This document shows, piece by piece, positions 12,314-22,400 of a stretch of DNA of 64,000 nucleotides. The DNA is taken from assembly GCA_013397455.1 (NCBI GenBank), contig VYZB01000919.1:49710-113709 (forward strand). Reading direction: 5' to 3'. Made by a program: the position numbers and the translations under genes. Every line of letters begins with the position of its first letter. The first letter of the stretch is position 1. The notes beneath the pieces are model-generated. The model saw only the letters and a list, made by a program, of their open reading frames with translations. It did no database searches and was not told the origin of the DNA. This DNA is from Crotophaga sulcirostris. Its lineage: Eukaryota; Chordata; Aves; Cuculiformes; Crotophagidae.

Positions 12314-12322
12314 CTTTATCAG
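12314..12322 (-). promoter_or_regulatory. FEV: candidate GATA site upstream of FEV
   Basis: CTGATAAAG on the minus strand contains a WGATAR core about 75 bases before the FEV ATG. GATA2/GATA3 act upstream of Pet-1 in serotonergic precursors and Pet-1 control regions contain GATA sites (established knowledge). Whether this copy is used is inference. Confidence 0.35.
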
Positions 12323-12369
12323 GGAGCAGCTGATGGCGAATAAATGGCAGCGGGACGGGCAGGGGACGG

Positions 12370-12509
12370 NNNNNNNNNNNNNNNNNNNNNNNNNNNNNNN
12401 NNNNNNNNNNNNNNNNNNNNNNNNNNNNNNNNNNNNNNNNNNNNNNNNNNNNNNNNNNNNNNNNNNNNNNNNNNNNNNNNNNNNNNNNNNNNNNNNNNNN
12501 NNNNNNNNN
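12370..12509. other. assembly gap (140 N)
   Basis: A run of 140 undetermined bases inside GC-rich DNA just upstream of FEV exon 1, so part of the FEV promoter or 5' UTR is probably missing. Confidence 1.
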
Positions 12510-15500
12510 CCGCCCCCCGCTATCGGGCCCGCATCAGACTTTAATCACGGCCGTGGGTTTCTATGGAGAGCGGCTCGGGCCGCTTCCTGCCTCTTCCGCC
12601 TCCTTAACTCTTCGCAAACACGCCGCTGCCATCCCAGCTGGGAGCGGGGCTCGGACACTGCCTGGAGACCATCCGGGCTTGGCCTCCCACCACCGCCACC
12701 AGCATCCCGCTCCCTGACCCGCACGGCCGGCAGGTATGGCTGTGCCCACCTTGCCAGCATCACCTGGGCTTCCTGCATCCCATCGCCTGCCTCCGTCCCT
12801 TGGAGCCACCCAGGCTGCTGGCTGCGGGGCTCCCTGCCTGCCCCTTCCCCAGCTCCAAGGTCCTCAGCACAGGCCTGGGTCCCCCTGTAGCTCCCACAGC
12901 CCTGGGGCTGGTCAGCTGGGGCCCCATCGTGACCCTACAGTTTCAGGACACAGATGATGGGATTCCTTTGCAGTGCCCTGAGGTCCAGGGTGGGTAAGTG
13001 CAGCACACCAAGATGTACTGCAGCTCTGCCACCTCCCTGGCTTTTGGTGCCATTGTGGAGAGTCCCTACGTCAGGAACAGTTAAGCCCATGACCATCCTG
13101 GGGTCCCCAGCTCTGCCCCCATCTCTGACCAGTCTTTATTAGGATCTGTAGAAGCTGGGTGGCCCCCAACACCCACCCAAACCTGCATGTCCCCATTTCC
13201 ACCAGAGTATCCTGAACAGCTTTGGGTGTTGTGAAGATGGGAGGGTGATTTGGGGAGGAACATGTAACCAGAAAAGAGTCTGGAGTCGTCTCCACTTCCG
13301 AAAGGCACATCTGGCCAGGGTTTATCCCAATCACCACCGTCTCCAAATGCTACTGCAGCTGTGGGTTGCCAACAGTTCCAGGCAGCGTGGACACTGTTTC
13401 CAACCAGCTCTGCTTCACAGGAGTCCATGGCAGTAGAGCCAAGCCACCCATCAGCCCACGTCCCCTCCTGCGGTGTTTCTTTGATGTCTAGTGAAAGGAT
13501 GAGCTCTCACGCTGGACATAGCTGAATTTCTTGAAAGTGGTTATTGCGAGTCGTGAATCCAATGGAAGCCAGGATACGGCCATGGCAGACCAGGGTTATT
13601 GTTTATGGTGCTGCCGAAACGTGCCCCGCATAGTAAGACGCTGCGGCTCACGGGGAGCAGCGCCCAGGCAGGGTGCCACAGCCCAGCGGGGCTGGCAGCT
13701 CCTCCTGGAGGGGGGGTATCTAAAGAGTTTAGGAAACAGGGGGTTCCATGAGTGCTGAGCCGGGCTCCAGGTGCTCCATCCTTGCTGCCCACCTCCCTTG
13801 GGGACAGAAAGCAGATGCTGACGGGGGGAGACATGAGCAGAGCCCCATGGTACTCCCCCACCAATTCCAGTGTTGATGTAACAGCCATCAAAAAGTTTCT
13901 CCTCTGCCAGCTTGTGCCCTGATCTCCCCTGAATCCCGCTGTGGGGTGTCCCAGCTCCATACAGCCCAACAGCCCTGGCTGGTCCCTCCACCCTTCTCCT
14001 CCCCAGCCCCGCCACCCATTGTGCAGCTCTCGGCAGCAGCTCCACAGCCTCCCAGACTTGCTTTCGCTGCCTGAGTCACTGGAACAAACGCAGGCAACGG
14101 AAAACAAGCCCCGGAGACAGCGGGGTGAGGTGGGGGGAGAGGGGCAGACTCACCTAACCCTTCTCCCCTGGCAGCCCTGGTGACTCATCCTGCCTTCCAT
14201 CCACTGCTTCTCCAGCAAACCTGCATGGTGGAGGGCATGGAGCAAGGTTCTGGGCTGAGGGGTCCCGCAGCAACCCAGAGTGGTGGGAGCAGTTTGGAAT
14301 CAACCTGAGATGGAGGGTTGGGTCTGTGGGATCTGGAGATCGGGGGGCTACAGGGAACACTGGGCATGGGGACTCCTGGGTCCCTGGGAAAGCTGGTGGG
14401 TGGGGGCATTTACAGTTGGGTGTGAGGGGACTGACTTTGGGTAACCTGGGGCCTGAAGGGTGTGGTGGGGCAGGGAGTGTGGGGTCTCTAGGAATGGGAA
14501 ACTCTGTAGCCCTGTGCCCACAGGGAACTTCGGGGACCTGAGAGATGTGGCCCCAGGTTCATGGGGGAGCTGGGGCTTGGGGGGAGCAGGGGCAGACCCA
14601 CAGGATGGGGGTGGGCAGGGTGCACGATGAATCCAGGGCATGGGTGGGGGGCAGGGGCAGGTCCACAGGGAAGTCATGGGATGAGGTTTCAGGTCCATGG
14701 GGGATTTGGGAGGTGAGGGTTCAGGTCCGTGAGGCTGCAGGGGAGGGACAGGGGACAGAGTCCAGACACGTGGAGCACCCAGCTGGCAGCAGCAGAATGC
14801 CCCCATGGCTGCAAGCAGGCAGTTTGTCCCCTGTATCCCAACCCAGAGCTCCCCCCCAACAGGACATAGCAGTAAAGACCCCACATTTTGCTGTGACCCC
14901 CACAGCTTCCCCCCCCCCCCCATTGCAGCCCTGTGTGCAGGTGCCCAGGACAACTTCACCTGTGTGCCGGCGGCGCGGAGCGGAGCTGAGCTGACGTGGC
15001 CTTGTGCTGGCTGCCACCCGGCCGGGTGTGCAGGAATGTGTTTGTGCAGGGGGAGAGGCCGGCGGCTGTGGGGCCGTGGCGGGGTGGGGCCAGCGGGGAC
15101 ACGGAGGGGACAGGGGAGGGCGGGGGGGGGACGGGGGGCACCCTGCAAGGATGGGGACGCGCAAGGTGCTGGGACATTTGCACAGGTGCAAGGGGAGGGA
15201 AGGCAGGGACATGTGGGGCATGCATGGGCACACTTGTGGGGACACTTGTTTGCACACTTATGTGCACTCTTGTGTGCACACTCATGTGTGCAGTGCACAT
15301 GCTCACACGCATGCAGACACTCACACACACACCAGGGCTGGGGTCTCTGTACAACCCTGGGTGCAGGGCGTGCACACACTGACCCCCAGCCCAGTCCTTC
15401 CCAGTCTCCCACCAGCCCAGCCCCTTTCTGGGGCACCCACAGCCCCGGGGCCATGCGTGCTTGTAGCAGGGTGGGCAGCCAGGGAGTCAGGCATGCAAGC

Positions 15501-16420
15501 CACCCAGCACTGTTCAACCATCCTGCAGCTTTAGAGAGAACATCCTGGACGTGGGGAGCACCTCAGGGTGGAGATTGGAGGCCTGCACCCCAGGAGGGCT
15601 TGGGGTGCTGGAGGAGGATGGAAGAGAAGGAGTAGACCAGGAAAGGGTGCTTGAGGAGGAGGAGGAGGCTGGGTGGGGCTCCCGGTGTGCCCGGTGGAGC
15701 TGAAGCCGGATGCTGGCACGGATGTGCTGGCGTGGCTAAGCTGGGGGTGGGGGGACCCAAGTCCTGAGGGTGCTGGGACCAGTGAGCCAAGCCCTCTGCC
15801 AGCTGTGGGACACTGGCCCAGGATCTCCTACCCCTGTCCTCTGCACCCTTACACTCCCCCTGTACACCCCCTTTATAAACTAGTGCCCCCAGCCCTTCCC
15901 CAGCTGTGGCCATCCCATTTGTGGCAGTTCCCCCCACCCCAGATGGCCCCAATTCACTCCCTTCTCCCCAGGCCCAGAGGGGCCAGAGTCCCTTCTCCCT
16001 TTTCCAAACCAGGGTGCAGAGAGAGGGGACCTCGTGTTCGCAGGCTTTGTGGCAGTCAGTTGCCCTGGCACTGAGCCTGGAAGGAGGACCTAGGGCACAA
16101 GCCCCCCTGGATGTCCCCTCCTGGCTCCAGCCACTCTCTGCCCAGTAAGCCCAGTCAGTTCCCATCTCCCCAGCTGGAGCATGATGGGGATGAGAACTGT
16201 TCTGCATCCCTTCTATTCACCGTGCATGGCGTTGAGGTGGAGTGCAGAGATCTCACCCAGGGTGGAGGTGGCCATGGGTTCAAACGCACCTGGGGAAGGG
16301 AAAACCCCTTCCAGCTGCCAAGAGCTGTGGGACAGCAGGGCTGGGACAGGAACCTTGCCTCCCACCCCACAGAGGGTCTCTTGGGCCTCGCAACACCACA
16401 AGGAGAAGAGCAGGAGGCCC
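12510..16420. other. intergenic region between FEV and CRYBA2
   Basis: FEV upstream DNA followed by the CRYBA2 3' flank. No exon was recognised. It contains the degenerate TG/CA tract listed at 15225 and several short G-runs near 15118-15140. Confidence 0.5.
15225..15335. repeat. degenerate TGTGCACACT-type repeat
   Basis: Irregular alternation of GTGCACACTTG-like units ending in CACACACAC. This purine-pyrimidine alternating DNA has no coding sense. Confidence 0.7.
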
Positions 16421-16434
16421 TTTTTTTTTTTTTT
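16421..16434. repeat. T14 run at the CRYBA2 3' end
   Basis: Fourteen T on the plus strand (A14 in the CRYBA2 sense) begin 10 bases past the poly(A) hexamer, about where cleavage is expected. Confidence 0.9.
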
Positions 16435-16444
16435 GACAAATGCC

Positions 16445-16450
16445 TTTATT
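16445..16450 (-). promoter_or_regulatory. CRYBA2: CRYBA2 poly(A) signal
   Basis: AATAAA on the minus strand only 66 bases past the TGA stop, followed by GTGGTGTTG as a GT-rich downstream element. The 3' UTR would be about 85-95 nt, in keeping with the compact ends of crystallin genes. Confidence 0.8.
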
Positions 16451-16516
16451 TGCTACCGGATAGAGGTCTATTGCACAGCAGCCTGGAGGCTGTGGGGCAC
16501 GTGGTCCTGCCCCTGC

Positions 16517-16664
16517 TCAGTGCTGGACGCGGCGGATGGATTGGATCTGGTTGGTGTGGGCCTGGCTGCTGTATTCATTGTACTTCTTGAACTCGCCGTT
16601 CTGTCTGTCCCGCTCCAGCACATACTGGTAGCCCCTGTATCCCGGGTACTGGTATGCCACCCAC
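16517..16664 (-). CDS. CRYBA2: CRYBA2 coding exon 4 (last)
   Basis: The acceptor is TGCCTGCAG|GTGGG and the stop is TGA at 16519-16517. Encodes the fourth Greek key and the IQSIRRVQH tail. Confidence 0.95.
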
Positions 16665-18764
16665 CTGCAGGCAAATCCCTGTCTCAGAACCCCAGGCCAA
16701 ATCCCCACCCTCATCCCATCCGACTCCTTGCCTTGGGAGGGACAGAAAACACTCCATGCTTTTCAAGGGAAGGGGACCAGAAGACACCCCTCCTTTTTGG
16801 GGTCCCCTTTCCCCATCCCTGGGGCTATGCAGGAGGGAGGTTCTCACTGAACCCCTGCTCTTGGCCCCTTCCACCCTCCTCCCCACTGGTAGGACTCACG
16901 CTCCGGCGTTCACTTTGATGGATGCCACCTCCTTGTTGCCCCAGCCCATGGCCTGCAGCGAGGGGTAGTCATCGCTCAGCTCAAACTTATGGCCCTGGAA
17001 GTTCTCCGCCTCATAGAGGATGGCTTTGCTGTCATTGTGGTTCTGTGGAGGGAGAGCACTGGGGGTCAGCAGGGATGGCGTGGCTCAGGCAGGGATAGGG
17101 GATGTGGCATCAGAGGGATGTATGTCAAGGCACAGTGGGAGGTCTGGGGCCATGCTTGGCCTCAGTGCAAGGCTTGGGGGTGTCATTCAGCCTGGCACCC
17201 CCTCACCGGGACATGCCAGAACTGCCCAGAGGATGCTGCTCTCATGTTCCTGTGGTCCCCATGCACAGCTGCAGGGAGTGTGACAGTGGCCACATCCTCT
17301 GCGCCCACACGGGCTCCTGCCCTCAGCATCCTTGTACTCCCTGAGACTGCTGAGAGCAGTCCCCCTGGCTCTGCGGGGCTTTGCCAGGTGCTGGACACCG
17401 AGGGGTTAATTACTGGGACACTGAGCGATGCGGCACTGTCCCCCATGCCCAGCCCCCACACGCATCTATCTGCACCGAGGAGCGTCCTGCCAGTAAGGAG
17501 TGATCTTATCGCATCCCCTTTATTAAAGCCCAAGCATATCTGCCTGGTGATTATTAAAAGTTGGGGGGGGGACCCCCCGCTCGGAGGCGCAGACGTGCCG
17601 CTATAGCGAGCACCAGTGTCTCTGCAGATGGAGCGATAGTGGCTGCATCTGCCTGGGCACGGCTCGGGTATCCCAGGCAGGAGGGGGATGGACCCCACAC
17701 CCCAAGCATCCTTGTGGTCCTGCACGCTCCTCTCAGCTCACCCCATCCCCGGGTATCTGGGGCGGGGGGATACAAGGCATGGGGACTCCAGCCTGAGAGG
17801 TAGCTCTCCAGTGCACAAGCTGAAGGAGCTGGGGCTGTGATTCAGGCTAAATTTTAAGCCTAAAGAGCATCCCAGAATCCTTAGAGGGAGGTGTGGTTAC
17901 TCCTCCACCCATGGCACCTCCATGCACACCTCACCCCTCCATAACACATCCCATGTAACCTGTCCTCCTGTCTGTCCCCTGTCTGCCCTCCATCCCAGTT
18001 CTGCCTTTGTGCCAGGCTGCTGGGGTGAGGCTCTGCCCGCAGTGGGGTCCCCGTAACTCACCGCACACTTGACAGGCCGGAAGGAGAGGAGGTGCTCGGT
18101 CCGGTAGCCACTGTTCCCGCTCCAGGCCTCCCACCGGGGATAGTCACCCTTCTCCAGGATAAACTGCTGCCCCTGGTACTCAGGGTACTCGAAGCCCACC
18201 CAGCTGGAGGGGAGAAGAGGGAAACCCTCAGGGATGCACAGCACAGCCCCAGGCTCAGCCCAGAGCTGGCTTCTCCCCTGCCCCCATGCAGGGGATGGAG
18301 ATGTCCCAGCAGGGTGTGGGGTTGTTGCAGAGGTTGGGGTCCTTGCTAGCAGCAAATGTCCCTTTTGTGAGCAGGACCCCTGTCCCCAGAGCCACAGCAT
18401 CACCTCCGACCCGTGCCTCGGCTCCAAAAGGCCTGCCTGCTTTGCAGATTGGGAAACCGAGGCACCACGTAAGGAGCACGGGGAGGGAGGTGGTACGGTG
18501 AGGCTGCGGCAGAGCTGAGGAAAGACCCAGGTGTCCTGGCTCCCGAGCAGCTCCCGATAGTCCCCTGGGAGCAGCAGGTTTGTGGGGCTGGCAGGGCACT
18601 TACGGGCCGGACTCCACCTTGATGGAGCGGATCTTGCGGAAGCCGCGCTCCATGATGCTGGGGCACTCCATGAGGAACTCGCAGCGCTTGCCCTGGAAGC
18701 TCTCTTCCTCCCATACTGTGATCTTGTACTGCCCCAGGGTGTCCATGGCTTCGCTGCTGGTCAT
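16517..18764 (-). CDS. CRYBA2: CRYBA2, beta-A2 crystallin, 4 coding exons
   Basis: Coding exons are 18764-18604, 18203-18062, 17042-16900 and 16664-16517, in phase, giving 197 residues, the same length as mammalian CRYBA2. The product is a soluble structural lens protein of the beta/gamma family that forms beta-crystallin oligomers. Each coding exon carries one Greek-key motif, the usual gene plan of beta crystallins: [54 protein letters not shown] and [19 protein letters not shown]. The N-terminal arm is short ([11 protein letters not shown]), and the chain ends QSIRRVQH as in mammals. The ATG was chosen because an in-frame TGA lies just upstream in the same exon and the family has a short acidic-type arm. 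Transcription probably starts about 19372, with a noncoding first exon. The identical [15 protein letters not shown] and ANHNDS segments favour A2 over A1/A3 or A4. Confidence 0.96.
16900..17042 (-). CDS. CRYBA2: CRYBA2 coding exon 3
   Basis: The acceptor is CCTCCACAG|AACC and the donor GGAGC|GTGAGT. Encodes [18 protein letters not shown] through IKVNAG, the third Greek key. Confidence 0.95.
18062..18203 (-). CDS. CRYBA2: CRYBA2 coding exon 2
   Basis: The acceptor is CCCCTCCAG|CTGGG and the donor GTGCG|GTGAGT. Encodes [16 protein letters not shown] through [10 protein letters not shown], the second Greek key. Confidence 0.95.
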
Positions 18765-18777
18765 GCGGGTCGCTCAG
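18604..18777 (-). CDS. CRYBA2: CRYBA2 first coding exon (ATG at 18764)
   Basis: Coding runs 18764-18604 and ends at donor GGCCC|GTAAGT. A probable acceptor (GCCAGCAG) places about 13 bases of 5' UTR ahead of the ATG. An in-frame TGA lies in those bases, so the protein cannot start further upstream in this exon. Encodes the N-terminal arm and first Greek key. Confidence 0.9.
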
Positions 18778-19339
18778 CTGCTGGCAGAGCCCCACGCATC
18801 ACCCCAGGCAGGTGCCCACCATCAGCCCCCAGCCGCCCCGCTGCCTGCCACTGAGCCTGGGGTGCCAGCAGTGCTGCCCTCACGCATCCCGTGCCACCTC
18901 ACCCTCCCAGGCTGGCACGGGGGACACTTCCCATTCCCCTTCCCTTGGTGATGTGGGATCTCTGTCCGGTGACCTCCAAGTTGCAGGGTGCACTTAAGAT
19001 GCCCCATCTCTCCTTGTGATGTACCCAGGGCTGCCTCAGTTTCTCTGCTCCCAAGTTCCCTGCGATGACACTGGGGGTCAGGCAGGTGCAGTAGCACCGT
19101 CCCCAGTGTAGGGAGGAGGCAGTGACCCTGCTCAGACACGGGTGTGGGGTGCAGCCCTGGGGCAGACCAGCCAGCTCTTGCAAAGATGGGTGTCAGCATC
19201 CACACAGGGTACCCCTGCTGTGCCACGCAGCACCCCGCAGCTTGCCCTTCCCCAGAGTGTGCGGTGGGAGGGGAGGGCTTGGTGTAGGGGGGCCAAAGGG
19301 AGCGTGGGGAGGCTTGGGGGCTCACAGCCTGGTACTTAC

Positions 19340-19372
19340 TTGGTCTGCAGGGCACAGAGGCGAAGGTGGTGG
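19340..19372 (-). other. CRYBA2: probable noncoding first exon of CRYBA2
   Basis: The stretch downstream of the TATA box ends in a strong donor, ACCAA|GTAAGTACC. The 5' end is estimated as about 30 bases past the TATA box and is not exact. The exon has no ATG. Confidence 0.65.
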
Positions 19373-19398
19373 TGCCGGCGCCGGCTTTGCCCCTCGCC

Positions 19399-19405
19399 CT
19401 TTATA
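19399..19405 (-). promoter_or_regulatory. CRYBA2: CRYBA2 TATA box
   Basis: TATAAAG on the minus strand within CCGCCTATAAAGGGCG, correctly placed for the first exon that follows. TATA promoters are usual for crystallin genes. Confidence 0.75.
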
Positions 19406-19443
19406 GGCGGGCACCGAAGTGCCGATGGTGCAGGCGGGCAGGG

Positions 19444-19456
19444 TGCTGTGTCAGCA
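19444..19456. promoter_or_regulatory. CRYBA2: Maf response element-like palindrome before CRYBA2
   Basis: TGCTGTGTCAGCA matches the 13-base T-MARE consensus TGCTGACTCAGCA at 11 of 13 positions, with both TGCTG/CAGCA half-sites intact. It lies about 39 bases upstream of the TATA box, roughly -72 to -84 from the estimated start. Large Maf factors (L-Maf/MafA, c-Maf) drive crystallin genes in lens through such sites, so this is a strong candidate activator site. Use is inferred. Confidence 0.7.
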
Positions 19457-22400
19457 AGCAGGGGATGGGGGGGAACAGGGTGCGCACCCACCCCAGACTC
19501 CGGCTGTCCATTCCAGTTAGGCAGTGTGGCGAGAGCAGCCCCCCCGTGTCCCACAGGGCTGACAATGAAAGTGCTGGGCTGTGTTTGCGCAGAGGCTCAG
19601 GGCATAATGGGCAAAGGGCCTGACGCGACGCTTTCCTTTCTGCCCCAGGACAATGTCCCTGCTTGGGCATGGATTAGGGAGCCAGCCTTTCCCAGGGCAC
19701 CCACAGCCTTTGCCAGGGTTGAGGCTGGTGGGAAGGAGGTGCCAGGGTGAAGCGGGGATTTTCCAGGTGGGATCTGCGAGGCATTTATGTCCTAGGAACT
19801 GGGATGCAGAGCTCGCCTGGGGCTGCATCTGCGCCTCCACCTGCGGCTCTCCTGCTGCACATCCCTCCTTCGGTCAGACTTGGTCTTGCATGTCCCGAGC
19901 TGACAGCACAGGGCAGGGACTCCAGCTGCACAGACAGGGCTTCATTTGGGGTGGAAGAAGGTCAGGGTGAACGAGAGGGGCGGAGGAAATGTTGGCACAG
20001 TCACAGCTTGGTCAATGCAAGCTCTGGGAGATGCACAGCATCCTGCGGAGGTTCCTGTTGGCTGCAGGGCAAGCAGTGATGGACCCAGCAGGTTACTTAC
20101 TCCTTGCTTGCAGTGCCCTGGCCATGTCCCTCGGCCTGGCCAAGGGCTCCTCATGCTCCTCGCACACCTCCAACCAGGGCAGGCGACACCGTGCACAGTG
20201 GAACAGGACCAGCTCTGGGGCACAGTCCTGTCCTTCATCTGGGCAGCAGGACCGGCCGTGTCTGGGACTGCACTGTGCCATGCAGACATCCCCAGGGACC
20301 CCACTGGGAGCTGGGCTGGGTGAGGCCAACACAGGCTAGAAAGGAAGAAGAGTGCCCAGTTCAGCTGTGAGATCCCAGGTCTCTTGGCAGCAGCGCTTCT
20401 TGCAGCAGCCCTGCATTGCCCATGGTGAAGCTGGGCACTGCCCACCTTCAGCTGGTCAGGAGCCACGCTGCCCACTGGGCAAGGGCTGGCCCAGAGTACC
20501 CCAAACCTTCCCAGGAAGACCTCAACCCTCCTGGGGGACGTGAGCACAGGGTCAGCATCCCAAGAGAGACTGGCAGTGCCAGTGATGGAGGCTGCAGCAT
20601 GGGCAGCTGGAGGACATCTCCGCCCAGTTCTCAGCAAGAACTGAGGACTGAGGGGTGACAGCAGGGAGGGAGTTGGTGGAGGAGTCGTGGGTCCCGTCCC
20701 CTTTGTTACCCACCCCGTGTCCCCCCAGCCATTGTTCGGCAAGGCTCCGGGCAGCATTTCTCTCCCAGCTCGGTGCGGGGCTGCGCCGATGCCTGCAGGT
20801 CCCAGCAGAGGGTGCACCCTGGCAGCGGTTGGAGCTGGCTCCAGCGAAGGGACATTGGTGGCCCTGGCCGGGGACAAGAGCTGTGCAGGGGACCAGGGTG
20901 CTGGTAGCAAGGGAGGAGAGGCCCTAGGAGATACCTGAGGAACAGAGGATGTGAGGAGGGATGGAGATGCTCCCCAAGGAGGGAAGGGGACGCATGGGGT
21001 TAAACAGATCCCAGGATGCAGCATTCAAGCCCCAGCCCCACGATGCAGGCACAGCCTGGCTCCATCCACCTGCCTGACTCCCAACAAATCGCCCTTCTGT
21101 CCTCCCCCCACCTCGTCCCCCTTCTGCCCCCTTGTCCTGCTGTATGTCTCCCTTTCTCCCCATTGTTACCAGTGGCATTCTATGGCACTGCCATGGCCTC
21201 TTTTTCCAGATGCACAAATGACCCTTGAGTCACACCTCTGTATGGGACATGGCATGGTGACACTGTCCTGCTTGCTGGCCAGAGAGGTGCTTGCTCAGGG
21301 TGGCCTGGGGACATCCCTCAAAATGCCAGAGGACAGGTTTGGGCAACTCTAATACCTTGGGGAAGGTGGAGCAAAATACAGAGCTAGTGCGCTGCAGAGT
21401 ACCCCCTGTGATGCTGCTGCCTGTCACCTGAGCTCTGTGAGCAGAGGTGTGAGGCACTGGTTAGTTTGGGGTGCTATGAGGTGTGAGGGCAGTCTGGGGT
21501 TGTGGGGTGTATTACAGAGCCCCAGGGTGTGAGGTTACCAGAGGTTATGTGTGATGCTGTGGGCAGTTACGCACTGTGCATATGGGGTGTGTGAGGCACT
21601 GCACAGTGTGCTACAAGATCTATGGGGTGCTGGTGCTGTGCCACGAGGGGAACGCAAGCAGCTCAGTCACCCCCATACAACCCTTTGGATAAAAGCATCT
21701 GGGGACAGGGGTGCTGGAGAGAAACCAACCCCAGGTGCGGGCTGTGCCCCTTCCTTGCTTTTCAGCCATGTCCGGCACATTGGGATGTGCCTCACTTCCT
21801 CACCTGGCACTTTTGGGGCAGCCACATGGGAGCCACAGCTGCATCTGGGGACAGTGGATCTCTGGGCCACCCATGTGGGGCTGTGCCCAGCGCCCTTCCT
21901 AGCTGCACCACAGGTGCTGATGCAGCCTGGCCTCCTGGGGCATCTCCTGGTGCGTTCAGGGGGTCCCTGTCACCAGCCAGTATCCCCAAGGATGGGTCAC
22001 CTGCCAGCCCCCAGCCACACCTGCCCAGTGGGGACAGGGTAGACTGCTGCGGGGGCAGGCAGCGACTCTGCTCAAGGGCAGCTGCTAATGCTGGCTCTGG
22101 GTTAGCACTCGCCCAGGGCCTCCTGCATAGGCTAATGTCACAAGGGCCCCTCGGCTCTCCCACACAGCCTGTTCCCTGCGCTAGCAAAACAGATCGAGTT
22201 TCTCCACGCCACCGGGCACAGCGCGGGCGGCCGGCAGCCTTGAGGCACAGTGGGAGGACAGGGATGCCCGAGCGCTCCATGCTAAGCCCAGACCGTGCCG
22301 CCTGTGGTCCCCAGCTGTGGGGTTACACCCTCGACTTCTGCAGGTGTTGGTCCCAGGACAGTGCACAGCTCGGGGAGCTGAGCAGGCTGAAAGGCAGCCC

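Noticed and set aside
14348..15517. 389-codon minus-strand open frame with a Cys/His-rich stretch
   Set aside because: The Cys/His pattern (CVCECLHACEHVH) comes from the degenerate TG/CA repeat at 15.2-15.3 kb, not from a zinc-binding domain.
19942..21024. 360-codon minus-strand open frame upstream of CRYBA2
   Set aside because: Pro/Ser/Ala-rich composition typical of GC-rich noncoding DNA. No family resemblance, promoter or conserved neighbour in the known gene order.
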